From Spartobacteria bacterium (GTDB lineage Bacteria > Verrucomicrobiota > Verrucomicrobiia > Chthoniobacterales > UBA10450): a stretch of DNA of 64,000 nucleotides. The stretch covers positions 116,265-180,264 of the forward strand of contig PLCM01000032.1 of the NCBI GenBank assembly GCA_003134765.1, written 5' to 3'. Each line of letters begins with the position of its first letter. Position 1 is the first letter of the stretch. The notes beneath the pieces are model-generated. The model saw only the letters and a program-made list of their open reading frames with translations. It made no database searches and was not told the origin of the DNA. The position numbers were made by a program, and so were the translations under genes. Positions 17,292-26,470 of this stretch are shown in pieces.

Positions 17292-18418
17292 TGGAGTCGC
17301 GCGCGCCCAGGATTGGGATCACCTGCTTTCCGCTTATTGGCGGCAGCGGTATTCTCGCGACGGCCCTCGGCATGGAGCTGGCGGCACGCGGGCACGAAAT
17401 CCATTTCTTTAGTCACGCCAAACCGGTCCGCCTCGATCTGTCGCTTCCTCGGATTCATTTTCATCAGGTCGAAGTCGGTCACGCCACGGTTTTTCCGTGT
17501 CCCGATTACACGCTGCCGCTGGCCGTGAAGATGGCGGAGATCGGACGCTCGAAGGCGCTCGATATTTTCCATGTTCATTACGCCGTGCCGCATGCGACCG
17601 CGGCCTTTCTGGCGACAGAAATGATTGGCCCCAGTGCGCCGAAAGTCGTGACGACCTTGCACGGGACCGACACCACCCTCCTCGGTCCCAACCCGCAATA
17701 TCGCGCTGCCATCGAACACGCGCTCAATCACTCCGATGCCGTCACGACGGTTTCGGAAAGTTTGCGAGCGCAGACGGAAGAGATTTTCCGGCTCCGCGAC
17801 CCGATTCAGGTCATTCCGAATTTCTTCACGCCGAACCGATCCACCCGGAGCCGCGCAGAGATGCGGTGTGAACTCGGAATCGGCGAGCGCGAATTCCTGA
17901 TCCTGCACATGTCGAATCTGCGGGGGACAAAACGCATCGATTTGCTGCTGCGCATAATTGCCGCCTCATCGCAGCGCGAACGGATTCGCTTGCTGATCCT
18001 GGCCGGGGCTTCGTTCGATCCGTTCCGTGCGCTCGTGGACGAGCTCGGATTACGCGACAACGTGATCGTCAGGGAAGACGCCGCCGTCGTGGAAGACTTT
18101 CTCCCTGCGTCCGATGCCGGGCTTTACACTTCGGAGAATGAAAGCTTCGGCCTCAGCATCCTTGAAACGTTATTTTTCGCAAAGCCGGTCATCGCGTTTC
18201 GCATCGGCGGCATTCCCGAGGTCGTGGGCGACGCCGCTTCGCTCCATGCCTTTGGCGACGTCAACGGAATGGCTGCGTCCGTGGATGCGCTGATTGACTC
18301 CCCGGGAACCGCGAAGGAAATGGGGCAGCGCGGACGGGAACGCGCGGAGAAACTATTCACGGCCGATCGGGTCGTGCCTCAGTACGAAGCGCTCTATCGC
18401 CGTGTGATAAGCCTTTAG
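17291..18418 (+). CDS. bshA: BshA-like glycosyltransferase (GlcNAc-malate synthase)
   Basis: A 375-residue GT4-family glycosyltransferase started at the ATG at 17291. BshA hallmarks are the opening RIGITCFPLIGGSGILATAL, then EIHFFSHAKPVRL, HVHYAVPHA, VVTTLHGTDTTLLG and the C-terminal donor-binding run SENESFGLSILETLFFAKPV with EVVGD. BshA joins UDP-GlcNAc to L-malate in the cytoplasm as the first step of bacillithiol synthesis. The BshC-like neighbour supports this. The BshB deacetylase is not adjacent; the exported PIG-L protein at 10994 is much larger and unlikely to fill that role. Other GT4 activities cannot be excluded. The 3' end overlaps the converging sirtuin gene by four bases. Confidence 0.8.
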   Translation: MESRAPRIGITCFPLIGGSGILATALGMELAARGHEIHFFSHAKPVRLDLSLPRIHFHQVEVGHATVFPCPDYTLPLAVKMAEIGRSKALDIFHVHYAVPHATAAFLATEMIGPSAPKVVTTLHGTDTTLLGPNPQYRAAIEHALNHSDAVTTVSESLRAQTEEIFRLRDPIQVIPNFFTPNRSTRSRAEMRCELGIGEREFLILHMSNLRGTKRIDLLLRIIAASSQRERIRLLILAGASFDPFRALVDELGLRDNVIVREDAAVVEDFLPASDAGLYTSENESFGLSILETLFFAKPVIAFRIGGIPEVVGDAASLHAFGDVNGMAASVDALIDSPGTAKEMGQRGRERAEKLFTADRVVPQYEALYRRVISL

Positions 18419-19161
18419 GCCAGCGTTGCTTCGACCGCCGCGGGGAATATTTCGCCGACATCCCCTTCGATTCGCAGCGAAACGGATGACTGATCATCGT
18501 GGTCCGTCGCCCCGCGGTTTATGATGATATAGGGCACTCCGCGTTGCGCAGCCATGAGCGGAAACGAGGCTGCCGGATAAACGGACAACGTTGAACCGAG
18601 CGCGACGACAAGATCAGCCCGCGCCGCCGCACTCTGCGCCCGTTCGAGGGCCAGAGGATCGAGACTTTGTCCGAAACTAATCGTCGCCGGTTTCAAGAAC
18701 CCGCCGCAATCGCACAGCGGTGGCTTGCGCTTCCCCCGAAAGAATTCGAAGTGCGGCTCGGGATCGCTGTGTGACTTACATTTTACGCACTCGACCAGAA
18801 GATTCGTGCCGTGCAATTCCACCAGGCGCTCCGGGTTCGTCCCCGCGAGCGCATGCAACCCGTCGATGTTTTGCGTCACGACCGCCAGCACCTTGCCGGC
18901 CTTTTCCAGTGCCACGATTGCGCGATGCACCGCGTTCGGCTGCGCCCTCCGAAATCCGTCCCAGCCTTCGAGTTTGTAATCCCAGTGTTCAATCCGCGCC
19001 GCTTCCGACGTTATGAAATCCTGGAAATAAACCGGCTGCCGCCGTTTCCAGACGCCCTTTGGGCCGCGAAAATCCGGAATCCCACTGCCGGTTGAAATCC
19101 CGGCGCCGGTGAAAATCATTATGCGCCGCGAGGCGCGCAGATAATCCAAGAGAGCGCTCAC
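18415..19161 (-). CDS. SIR2-family NAD-dependent deacylase (sirtuin)
   Basis: A 248-residue sirtuin if started at GTG 19161, four bases after the stop of the upstream BNR gene; a longer frame to 19212 would overlap that gene by 47 bp. The NAD-binding motif FTGAGISTGSGIPDFRG, the catalytic region TQNIDGLH with HGT, two zinc-binding cysteine pairs (ECVKC and LCDCGG) and the GSTLSVYPA and NRGATDHDD motifs are all present. It removes acyl groups from lysines using NAD, in the cytoplasm. It is complete and within the usual bacterial size range. It is probably cotranscribed with the BNR protein gene. Confidence 0.92.
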   Translation of the reverse strand: MSALLDYLRASRRIMIFTGAGISTGSGIPDFRGPKGVWKRRQPVYFQDFITSEAARIEHWDYKLEGWDGFRRAQPNAVHRAIVALEKAGKVLAVVTQNIDGLHALAGTNPERLVELHGTNLLVECVKCKSHSDPEPHFEFFRGKRKPPLCDCGGFLKPATISFGQSLDPLALERAQSAAARADLVVALGSTLSVYPAASFPLMAAQRGVPYIIINRGATDHDDQSSVSLRIEGDVGEIFPAAVEATLA

Positions 19162-19165
19162 GCTC

Positions 19166-22100
19166 TCACGGAAACTTGATCTTCTCGATTCCGGCCGCTT
19201 CGAGCGCCGCATTCAACCCGTCGACTTCGGCAGGAATCGCGTGCCACCGTTCGGTCGCGGTCTTCGCGTCGCGTTGCACGGCCAGCGCTGCTCCTTCCAC
19301 CTGCGGTGTCGGTCCAGCATCGGCTTGCTGGAGATTGCCGAACAACTGCTCGACCTTCGTCAAGACATCGAACTGCAACCGTTGTCCCGGTCGCGATGGC
19401 GCCGGGTCGCCGAACGCTTCCAGCTTTTTGTGCAGCGCTTCAATCTCCTCCTTGATCGGCTGATCGCCCGCTCGCTCTTTTGCCTTCGTCACCTCCGCGA
19501 CGAGAGCATCGAAGCTTTTCCCAATGGGCAACAGCGTCGCGCGCGTTTCACAAAGCGCTTTCGAGAGCTCGAATTGTTTCGCCAAATCCGCGGGCACAAC
19601 CTTGAGGCGCGGGTCCATCTTCACCGTCAGCGCCTGGGTAAATGTTTTCCCGCCCGCGGTCAGAACCACCGAATAGTCCCCGGGCACCACCCATGGGCCC
19701 GTGGGATGCGGCGCGGTCTTCTGGAACACCGCCGTCATCGGATATTCAGGCTCAACTTCCTTTAGCGGCTCGATATGCAGGTCCCAGTAAGATCGATGCA
19801 GCCCCGGCGTGGCCGAAAGTGGCTGCGGCGGTTTCACCCAGTAGCGCGGGATTTTCAGTTTCGGGTCCGGCGTCGGAACCGGATCGCTGCTCGAGTAATG
19901 CCGAATCACAGCGCCTCTGTTGTCTTTGATCTCGAGCGTAATCGTTCCGGTCGTATTCGGCCCGATCCGGTAATCGATCATCGCGCCTTCGGGCGGATTC
20001 TCGCCTTGCGGTTCGTCCGGCGGCAACGGCGTGTCGGTGTTCAAATTCCAACGGACCCGGATTGCCGTCTGTGGTTTGAAGAGAAACGTGTCCGGATTCG
20101 CCAGCTCGGTTTGCCGAAGGGCGGCAATGTCATCGAGAATCCAAAATCCGCGGCCGTGGGTCGCAAGCGCGATATCGTCGTCCTTGAGAATCAGATCGCG
20201 CACGGAAGTCGCCGGCATGTTTAGGCGCAAAGACCGCCAGTTCTCCCCGTCGTCGAACGATACGTAAACCGCGCGTTCCGTACCGGCGTAGAGCAGGCCG
20301 CGCCGGCGCGGGTCTTCACGGACGGTGTTCACGTTTTCGTTCTCTGGGATGCCGCGCACGATTTCTTTCCATGTCTTCCCGCTGTCGCTGGTCCGATAAA
20401 TATGCGGGCGCAGATCGTCGAGCCGGATCGTGTTCACCGCGGCGTAGGCCGTGTTCGCATCAAAGTGCCCTGCATCCATCACCGAAATTTTCTGCCATGC
20501 CGTGATCGCGGGCGGCGTAACGTCCTTCCAGTTTTTTCCGCCATCAGTAGTAAGGTGAATCAAACCGTCATCCGTCCCGGCCCAGATCCGATTTTTCTCG
20601 AGCGGCGACGGAGCCACCGCATAGATGACGCCGCGTTGCCGGGGCTTGGCACTCGGTTGCGAACGAAATTTTCCCACGCTCGCCGGGACTTCGAAGCTCT
20701 TCCGTGTCAGGTCGGGACTGATTTGCATCCAATGCCGCCCGGCGTCGCTCGTTTGCCACAAGGTGTTGGCCGCGAAGAAGAGCAGGCGCGGGTCGAGCGG
20801 TGAAAATTGAACCGGCTGCGTCCGGATCATCCGGAATTCGTCGGATCGAAACGGCTTCGGCAATATGCTTTGCGCCTGATTTGTGCGGCGATCGTAACGC
20901 GTCAGTTTTCCGCCATAGATGATATCGGAGTCGAGCGGATCAGGCGCGCAATAACCATATTCCTCCGCTGCGACCGGCCGCCAGTCGCGAAACGTGATCG
21001 CGCCGTCGGGTCCGCGGCTCGTGATTCCGACCGAGCCGCTTTCCTGTTGCCCGCTGTAAAGACGGTAGGGGAACGCGTTATCCGCGCTCACGTGGTAAAG
21101 CTGCGCAGTTGATTGGTTATACCACGAGCTCCAGGTGGCGCCGCCATTGACGGTGACGATGGCGCCCTGGTCGCTACCGAGAAGAACGATGTCGGAGTTG
21201 GTGGGATTGATCCAGACGTTCTGATAATCGTCGCCGCCGGGTGCGCCCCGCCAGCCGTCCCAGGTCTTTCCGCCGTCCGTCGATTTCCAGCACACGACGC
21301 TCGCGGAATAAACGAGGTTCGGATGTTGCGGATCGATCCTGATTAGCGGCAGATCGCCGCCGCCGATTCGCGCCCCGGGGCGTTCGTCCTCTGTCGCCAG
21401 CGTCCAGGTTTCTCCTCCGTCTTCCGACCGATAAAGTTTGCCGGCCTTCATTGTGGCGACGGCTGCGATCAGGGTCTGGGGCGCGCTCGCCGAAATCGCG
21501 ATGTTCGCCTGCACGATGTCGTTCGGAAGGCCTTTCGTTAATTGCTTCCAGGTCCGGCCGCCGTCGGTCGATTTGAAAATGCCGCCGCCAGTTCCATTCC
21601 ACGATCCATTTTCCCACGGCCCTTCGCGCGCCTCCCACAGGGCCGCGTAAACCGTCTCCGGATTCGACGGATCGATCTGCACATCTGCGGCCCCGGTGTT
21701 TTCATCCTTGGAGAGTGTCTTCGCGAAAGTCTTCCCGCCGTCGACGGAAAGAAAAATCCCGCGTTCGTCGTTAGGCCCGTAGGGATGGCCCGCGACCGCG
21801 ACCAGGAGGCGATCCGGGTTCCGCGGGTCGACCGCGATCTGTGCGATCTGCTGGCCGTCCTGCAGGCCGAGATGCGTCCAGGTCTTTCCCGCGTCCGCCG
21901 ATTTGTAAATGCCGTCGCCGACCGACAAATCCGGACGATGCAAACCCTCGCCGCTCCCCACATAGATCATGTCAGGATTGGAAATCGAAACCGCAATCGC
22001 TCCGACCGAGCCGGTCGGTTGATCGTCGAAAATCGGCTGCCAGGTGCGCCCGTAATCCGTGGTCTTGAAAACGCCGCCATTCACCTGCGCGCAGTAAAAA

Positions 22101-22273
22101 ACATTTGGCTGTGACGGCACGCCTGCGACGGCCCGCGTCCGGCCTCCCCGGAACGGCCCGATGTTGCGCCAGCGCAGCATCTGGGAAAAATCCGGTTGCG
22201 GCGGTTGAGCCGTTGCCTCGAGATCGCCGAGCAGAAACGCGATCAGAAAAAGCGCAATCGATCGCGATAACAT
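19166..22273 (-). CDS. Secreted BNR/sortilin-like beta-propeller protein
   Basis: A 1035-residue exported protein started at the ATG at 22273 (signal peptide MLSRSIALFLIAFLLGDLEA). A possible GTG at 22297 lies inside an inverted repeat and is less likely. The N-terminal 700 residues carry repeated Asp-box/BNR units such as GGVFKTTDYGRTWQ, GIYKSADAGKTWTHL, GIFLSVDGGKTF and GIFKSTDGGRTWKQL, giving VPS10/sortilin or sialidase-like propellers. The C-terminal part is alpha-helical with charged stretches (VAEVTKAKERAGDQPIKEEI). Such proteins are widespread in Verrucomicrobia and Acidobacteria as exported glycosidase-like or binding proteins; no catalytic residues are evident. Confidence 0.88.
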   Translation of the reverse strand: MLSRSIALFLIAFLLGDLEATAQPPQPDFSQMLRWRNIGPFRGGRTRAVAGVPSQPNVFYCAQVNGGVFKTTDYGRTWQPIFDDQPTGSVGAIAVSISNPDMIYVGSGEGLHRPDLSVGDGIYKSADAGKTWTHLGLQDGQQIAQIAVDPRNPDRLLVAVAGHPYGPNDERGIFLSVDGGKTFAKTLSKDENTGAADVQIDPSNPETVYAALWEAREGPWENGSWNGTGGGIFKSTDGGRTWKQLTKGLPNDIVQANIAISASAPQTLIAAVATMKAGKLYRSEDGGETWTLATEDERPGARIGGGDLPLIRIDPQHPNLVYSASVVCWKSTDGGKTWDGWRGAPGGDDYQNVWINPTNSDIVLLGSDQGAIVTVNGGATWSSWYNQSTAQLYHVSADNAFPYRLYSGQQESGSVGITSRGPDGAITFRDWRPVAAEEYGYCAPDPLDSDIIYGGKLTRYDRRTNQAQSILPKPFRSDEFRMIRTQPVQFSPLDPRLLFFAANTLWQTSDAGRHWMQISPDLTRKSFEVPASVGKFRSQPSAKPRQRGVIYAVAPSPLEKNRIWAGTDDGLIHLTTDGGKNWKDVTPPAITAWQKISVMDAGHFDANTAYAAVNTIRLDDLRPHIYRTSDSGKTWKEIVRGIPENENVNTVREDPRRRGLLYAGTERAVYVSFDDGENWRSLRLNMPATSVRDLILKDDDIALATHGRGFWILDDIAALRQTELANPDTFLFKPQTAIRVRWNLNTDTPLPPDEPQGENPPEGAMIDYRIGPNTTGTITLEIKDNRGAVIRHYSSSDPVPTPDPKLKIPRYWVKPPQPLSATPGLHRSYWDLHIEPLKEVEPEYPMTAVFQKTAPHPTGPWVVPGDYSVVLTAGGKTFTQALTVKMDPRLKVVPADLAKQFELSKALCETRATLLPIGKSFDALVAEVTKAKERAGDQPIKEEIEALHKKLEAFGDPAPSRPGQRLQFDVLTKVEQLFGNLQQADAGPTPQVEGAALAVQRDAKTATERWHAIPAEVDGLNAALEAAGIEKIKFP

Positions 22274-22286
22274 CTGGTTCAGTTCC

Positions 22287-22440
22287 GGGGAGCGCACGCG
22301 CCTCGCGTGCTGATGGCGGCGCCCTCGACGCCATGGATTTGTTTTGGGATGGGAAAAGGATTTTTCCGGGGCATTCCCTTGAAAAAGTTCGCGATGACGA
22401 GGGCGTCATCGCCAGCACGCGAGGGCGCGTGCGCTCCCAG
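22287..22440. repeat. Inverted-repeat (MITE-like) element upstream of the BNR gene
   Basis: Left arm 22287-22328 and right arm 22394-22439 are imperfect reverse complements over about 40 bp (GGGAGCGCACGCGCC, CTCGCGTGCTG and GCCCTCG shared). The 65-bp middle is non-coding. The element fills most of the gap between nuoI and the BNR gene and encodes no protein of its own. Confidence 0.75.
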
Positions 22441-22490
22441 GAATGCCGCGACTCTTCTTCCCATTAGTCTCCGATTCATCTGTCGCTGCC

Positions 22491-23054
22491 CTACGTTGCC
22501 GGGACCGCGGCCGGGGCGGGCGCCGGTTTCTTTTTCGCCGCGGCGGCTGCCGCCAGGTTTGCATCCACTTCGGCCGCTTCAATCGGATGGATGTCGTGGT
22601 AATATGTATTCGACTTTGCCAGCTCATCCTTGCGCATGAGCAGCGCGTTGAATCGTTCCCGGCGGCTCAGTTCAAAGACCTTGTCCATCTTGATCGCTTC
22701 GAACGGACAAACCTCGACGCAAATCTGGCAGCTCATGCAGACTGAGATGTCGATGTCGAACGTCTTTGGATAAAACTGCGGTTTGCCCATGTAATCGGGC
22801 TTCTTGTCGTCGCTCTTGACGATGTAGATGCATTGCGGCGGACATTCCTTTTCGCAAATCTTGCACGCGACGCAGCGCAAGCCTGCTTCCGGATCGTTGT
22901 CGAAAACCAGGAACGGAAAGTTCCGGTAGTTCTCCGGCAGAGTTTCGCGCTCCTCCGGGTACTGCACCGTGATCAACCGGTCTTTCTCGAAATAGCTCCC
23001 GAGAAAATTCCGGGCCGTTACCGCCATTCCTTTGAGCACGCCGGTTCCGATCAT
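22491..23054 (-). CDS. nuoI: NADH-quinone oxidoreductase subunit I
   Basis: A 187-residue ferredoxin-like subunit of complex I that carries the two 4Fe-4S clusters (N6a, N6b) leading electrons to cluster N2. Both motifs are intact: CVACKICEKECP and CMSCQICVEVCP. The start is the ATG at 23054 (MIGTGVLKGMAVTARNF); a frame extending to 23117 only translates the adjacent palindromic repeat. The C-terminus ends in an Ala/Lys/Pro-rich tail not needed for cluster binding. It is last in the minus-strand nuoABCDI run. Confidence 0.95.
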   Translation of the reverse strand: MIGTGVLKGMAVTARNFLGSYFEKDRLITVQYPEERETLPENYRNFPFLVFDNDPEAGLRCVACKICEKECPPQCIYIVKSDDKKPDYMGKPQFYPKTFDIDISVCMSCQICVEVCPFEAIKMDKVFELSRRERFNALLMRKDELAKSNTYYHDIHPIEAAEVDANLAAAAAAKKKPAPAPAAVPAT

Positions 23055-23067
23055 GGGATCAACTCTC

Positions 23068-23155
23068 GTCATCCCGAGCGAAGTCGAGGGATCCCGAGTT
23101 GCAACTAGCAGCTCCACGGGATCCCTCCACTGCGCTGCGCTTCGCTCGGGATGAC
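23068..23155. repeat. Palindromic interspersed repeat, family A, copy 2
   Basis: Lies between nuoD and nuoI. Outer arms GTCATCCCGAGCGAAGTCGA and CGCTTCGCTCGGGATGAC, with GGGATCCC on both sides of a short unrelated loop. Expected to form a long hairpin in the nuo mRNA. Confidence 0.9.
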
Positions 23156-23180
23156 CCTGGTGATTCTTCTCGTGACTTCA

Positions 23181-24281
23181 TCAGCGATCTACTTCTCCCA
23201 TGACGATATCAACGCTGCCGAGGATTACCATCACGTCGGCAACCGTATGTCCCAGACAGAGGTCCTCCAACACAGTGAGATTGATGAAACTCGGCGGCCG
23301 CACCCGGTAGCGGTAGGGGTTAGCGCTCCCGTCGCTGATCAAATAGAAACCCAGTTCTCCCTTCGGGCCTTCGATGCGTCCATAAGCCTCGCCGATCGGT
23401 GGCTTGAACGCGCGAATTTTTACCTTCGGATTTATTATGGGACCGGCCGGCACCTCTTTCATCGCCTGGTTTAGAATGCCGAGACTTTCGCGCATTTCGA
23501 GCGCGCGCAGCATCAGGCGATCGTAGCAATCGCCGTGATCGCCCAGGGGCACGCGAAACTTGAAACGAGGATAGATTCCGTAGCCATCGACCTTTCGCAG
23601 ATCGTAGTTAACCCCGCTGGCTCGCAGCATCGGCCCGGTGATTCCGGCATTGATCGCGAGCTCCGCTGACAATTTCCCAACTCCCTGTGTCCGCGCGATC
23701 AGGATCTCGTTCGAGACGATCAAGTCTTCGAACTCATCGAGAAAGCGCGGGAAGGCATCGACGATTTTTTGTGCCCGCGCGAACCACTCCGGCCCCGCAT
23801 CGACCCGGCAGCCACCGAAGCGCATGTAGTCGCACATCATCCGCGAACCGGAAAGGGATTCGAACAGGTCGAGAATTTTTTCGCGCTCGCGAAAGGCATA
23901 CATGAGCGGAGTGCCCCACGCCCCCATGTCACTGAGCAAAAAGCCGAGGAGCGACGCGTGGTTTTGCAGTCGGGTCAGCTCCGCCAGGATAACGCGGAGA
24001 TATTCCGCACGTTCGGGCACGTCGATCCCGGCCAGCTTCTCGACGCTGAGCGCATAAGCCCAGTTGTTGGTCATCGAACAAAAATAATCGAGTCGGTCGG
24101 TGTACGGCATCGAGCCGAGGTAGCTCGCATTCTCGCCGATCTTTTCGTGGTTCCGATGCAGGTAACCGAAGACCGGCTTGAGTTTACGCACCACCTCGCC
24201 GTCGAGCGCGACGTTCATCCGAAAGACGCCGTGGGTGGAGGGATGCTGCGGTCCCATCGACACCTCCATCAGCTCCGTCAT
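23181..24281 (-). CDS. nuoD: NADH-quinone oxidoreductase subunit D
   Basis: A 366-residue 49-kDa-type subunit of complex I that, with NuoB, forms the quinone-binding site. The N-terminus [18 protein letters not shown] contains the diagnostic QHPSTHG loop. The middle ([29 protein letters not shown]) and the C-terminal run ([18 protein letters not shown]) are standard. I place the start at the ATG at 24281. This ATG belongs to the end of the family A repeat (GGGATGAC), so the repeat would supply the start codon; the next ATG at 24269 is the alternative. Confidence 0.95.
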   Translation of the reverse strand: MTELMEVSMGPQHPSTHGVFRMNVALDGEVVRKLKPVFGYLHRNHEKIGENASYLGSMPYTDRLDYFCSMTNNWAYALSVEKLAGIDVPERAEYLRVILAELTRLQNHASLLGFLLSDMGAWGTPLMYAFREREKILDLFESLSGSRMMCDYMRFGGCRVDAGPEWFARAQKIVDAFPRFLDEFEDLIVSNEILIARTQGVGKLSAELAINAGITGPMLRASGVNYDLRKVDGYGIYPRFKFRVPLGDHGDCYDRLMLRALEMRESLGILNQAMKEVPAGPIINPKVKIRAFKPPIGEAYGRIEGPKGELGFYLISDGSANPYRYRVRPPSFINLTVLEDLCLGHTVADVMVILGSVDIVMGEVDR

Positions 24282-24375
24282 CCCGAGCCCAGTCGAGGGA
24301 CCCCGTGAAACTACCGGCGACGTCGAAATGGCGTCACGGGGTCCCTCGACTACGCTTCGCTCCGCTCGGGATGAC
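24277..24375. repeat. Palindromic interspersed repeat, family A, copy 3
   Basis: Lies between nuoC and nuoD and overlaps the probable nuoD start codon. Arms GTCATCCCGAGCCCAGTCGA and CCGCTCGGGATGAC. The 5' flank (24300-24360) carries nested GGGGTCCCTCGAC / GTCGAGGGACCCC pairing. Confidence 0.9.
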
Positions 24376-24379
24376 AGGT

Positions 24380-25048
24380 TCATTGTTGGCGCGCCGTGAG
24401 ATTTTCGGCGCCATCCAAATCCGGCCGCGGAGTGTAATGCTGCTTCGCCTTTTCCAGCACCTCGTCATGGGGCGTCGGTTCGTATTCGTAATCGTCCGGC
24501 TCGCGGTAATCCTTCCGCATCGGGAAATCCTCAAATTCGTCCCACATCAGGATCCGGCGCAGATCGGGATGACCCTCGAACCTGATCCCGTAGAGATCGA
24601 AGATTTCGCGTTCCTGGAATTCGGCGCTGCGCCAGATGGGAGTGAGTGACGGGAGATTTGCCCGAGTCGCGCGATCCGTCGTCCGCATTCGGATAACGAC
24701 GGGACCGTGCTTCAGCGACATCGAGAAAAGGTGATAGACGGCTTCCAGATAGCCCGGGAAAAATTCCTCCTGCGCTTCCTCGACCTCCTTCTCCGCGCCA
24801 TCGATGACCTTCTTCACTTTCACTTTCTTCGTGACCTTGCGATCGAGCCAGTCGACGCCGGTCACGTTCGAGCAGTGATCCAGTTTCAAAGCCGGATCAT
24901 CGTGCAAAAATCTCGCGACGGCCCGTGCCTGTTCATGATTCAACAACAGCGACGGCTGGTTCGCTGGTCCCGGATTAGGAACGATCTCGATTTTCGCGCC
25001 GGGCACGCCCGCTTCCGCGCGGCTTTTTATTTCCTCGAGCGATTCCAT
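24380..25048 (-). CDS. nuoC: NADH-quinone oxidoreductase subunit C
   Basis: A 222-residue 30-kDa-type subunit of the peripheral arm of complex I. The conserved core [15 protein letters not shown] stretch appears as [20 protein letters not shown], followed by [19 protein letters not shown] Lys/Glu-rich insertion near residues 70-95 ([20 protein letters not shown]) is unusual for bacterial NuoC and probably forms a surface loop. It is a separate gene, not fused to nuoD as in enterobacteria. Confidence 0.94.
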   Translation of the reverse strand: MESLEEIKSRAEAGVPGAKIEIVPNPGPANQPSLLLNHEQARAVARFLHDDPALKLDHCSNVTGVDWLDRKVTKKVKVKKVIDGAEKEVEEAQEEFFPGYLEAVYHLFSMSLKHGPVVIRMRTTDRATRANLPSLTPIWRSAEFQEREIFDLYGIRFEGHPDLRRILMWDEFEDFPMRKDYREPDDYEYEPTPHDEVLEKAKQHYTPRPDLDGAENLTARQQ

Positions 25049-25053
25049 TTTAG

Positions 25054-25146
25054 GTCATCCCGAGCGCAGTCGAGGGATCCCGCTGCGTGACCCGAAAGGT
25101 TTCATCACGGGATCCCTCGACTGCGCTGCGCTCCGCTCGGGATGAC
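25054..25146. repeat. Palindromic interspersed repeat, family A, copy 4
   Basis: Lies between nuoB and nuoC, ending six bases before the nuoC start codon. The arms GTCATCCCGAGCGCAGTCGA and GCTCCGCTCGGGATGAC are the best-preserved pair among the four copies. Confidence 0.9.
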
Positions 25147-25153
25147 ACGGTTA

Positions 25154-25774
25154 TCATCGCTCGATTTTTGGCGGATGAAATATGCTTGGATTACTCGCCG
25201 GCTCGAGATCGTGTGCTCCGAAGGCCGGCACTGGATATTCGCTCGGTTGATCGCGCTCCAGAAACGCCGCTTTGTCATCGCCGGTCAATTTTTGCCCCGC
25301 GATCTTGCGCTGCAACTCCATGAAAGCATGGAGCAATGCCTCCGGCCGCGGCGGACACCCGGGAATGTAAACATCGACGGGAATATAACGGTCGATCCCT
25401 TTCAGCACGTTGTAACCCTGCTTGAATGGACCGCCGGAAATTGCGCAGGCGCCCATTGAAATCACATACTTCGGATCGGGCATCTGGTTGTAGAGCCGCA
25501 CGATTTGCGGCGCCATCTTCTTCGTGACGGTTCCGGCCACGATCATCAGGTCGGCCTGGCGTGGCGACGGCCGGAAGACTTCGCCGCCGAAACGCGCGAG
25601 ATCGTAGCGTGACGCTGCGGTGGCGATCATCTCGATTGCGCAACAAGCCAGGCCGAATTGGAGCGGCCAGATCGAATTCTTCCGGCCCCAGTTGTAGAGC
25701 TCCTGCGTCGAGGTCACCCAGACACCTCGTTTTTGCAGCTCGCTGCGAAGTCCTTCGTCGATCTGGTTGCTCAT
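25154..25774 (-). CDS. nuoB: NADH-quinone oxidoreductase subunit B
   Basis: A 206-residue subunit carrying the terminal 4Fe-4S cluster N2 next to the quinone site. The ligand cysteines are present: adjacent Cys-Cys in [11 protein letters not shown], one in [10 protein letters not shown] and one in [12 protein letters not shown]. The start is the ATG at 25774 ([17 protein letters not shown]), which overlaps the nuoA stop codon (ATGA). A much longer frame upstream only reads through nuoA out of frame. Confidence 0.96.
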   Translation of the reverse strand: MSNQIDEGLRSELQKRGVWVTSTQELYNWGRKNSIWPLQFGLACCAIEMIATAASRYDLARFGGEVFRPSPRQADLMIVAGTVTKKMAPQIVRLYNQMPDPKYVISMGACAISGGPFKQGYNVLKGIDRYIPVDVYIPGCPPRPEALLHAFMELQRKIAGQKLTGDDKAAFLERDQPSEYPVPAFGAHDLEPASNPSIFHPPKIER

Positions 25775-26163
25775 CGCGCCTCTTTCCGGAGCTGCGCCCA
25801 ATCTAAACAACCTTTGCTCCAGGCCCAAACCAGCCCCTCGAGGAGCAACAACAGGAAAACGAGGAGCGCGATAAAAGCTCCGACTGGCAATCCCGTGAAC
25901 GCGACGGCGAACGGCACCAGAAAAACCGCCTCCACGTCGAAGATCAGGAAAATGATGCAGTAGAGATAGTACTGCGACTGGAACTGCATCTGCGCTTCGC
26001 CGATCGATTCCACTCCGCATTCGTAGGTCGCGTTTTTCTGGGGGCCCGGCTTCGGCGGTTGCAAAAATCGTCGCCAAACCCACGCCAGCCCCAGCGGCAT
26101 CAGCGGAAAAACCAGGGCCACGCCAGCAAAAATAACGAGAAAGAAATAGGGGTCGGGCGTCAT
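25771..26163 (-). CDS. nuoA: NADH-quinone oxidoreductase subunit A
   Basis: A 130-residue three-helix membrane subunit of complex I started at the ATG at 26163 ([17 protein letters not shown]). The conserved loop [19 protein letters not shown] and the following [16 protein letters not shown] are diagnostic. It is the first gene of the minus-strand nuo run; the promoter should lie in the 130 bp between it and the divergent small gene at 26294. Confidence 0.95.
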   Translation of the reverse strand: MTPDPYFFLVIFAGVALVFPLMPLGLAWVWRRFLQPPKPGPQKNATYECGVESIGEAQMQFQSQYYLYCIIFLIFDVEAVFLVPFAVAFTGLPVGAFIALLVFLLLLLEGLVWAWSKGCLDWAQLRKEAR

Positions 26164-26293
26164 GACTGAAAGACTAAGCCATTCACGGGGTCTTGTTAAC
26201 CGAGAGTCTCTCTGGCTTCCAGCGCATTCTCGTCCCGTGTTAAAAGTGTCCAAAATCGCTCGGAAACCGGATAAGTTCGCTTTATGATTAGGC

Positions 26294-26470
26294 GTGGAGA
26301 AAACGGTTGAGCGCTTCGCCAGCTTCACGGAAGCGGAAAAGGCGGATCGCGACTTTTACAAGAAACTGACTGGCAACGAGCGGCTGCAAATTCTGATCGA
26401 CCTGTCAACCCATGCGCCTGAACAGCGACTTGAGAGAGTTTATCGAATTACTAAACTCTCGCCGCGTTGA
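26294..26470 (+). CDS. Small partner protein of the nucleotidyltransferase (antitoxin-like)
   Basis: GTG at 26294 opens a 58-residue frame (VEKTVERFASFTEAEKADRD, then FYKKLTGNERLQILIDLSTH). Very similar short proteins (MEKTVRKFTSFAEADKADRE type) typically precede DUF6036/AbiEii-like nucleotidyltransferase genes and overlap them, as here (59 bp). The pairing resembles a toxin-antitoxin or HEPN/MNT-like module. Function inferred from context only. Confidence 0.6.
   Translation: MEKTVERFASFTEAEKADRDFYKKLTGNERLQILIDLSTHAPEQRLERVYRITKLSPR

Noticed and set aside
22491..23117. Longer N-terminus of NuoI (and of NuoD to 24383)
   Set aside because: The extra residues translate the family A palindromic repeat; the normal N-termini begin after it.
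23181..26163. Complete complex I operon
   Set aside because: nuoE, nuoF and nuoG are not present in the window; the NADH-oxidising module must be elsewhere or absent.
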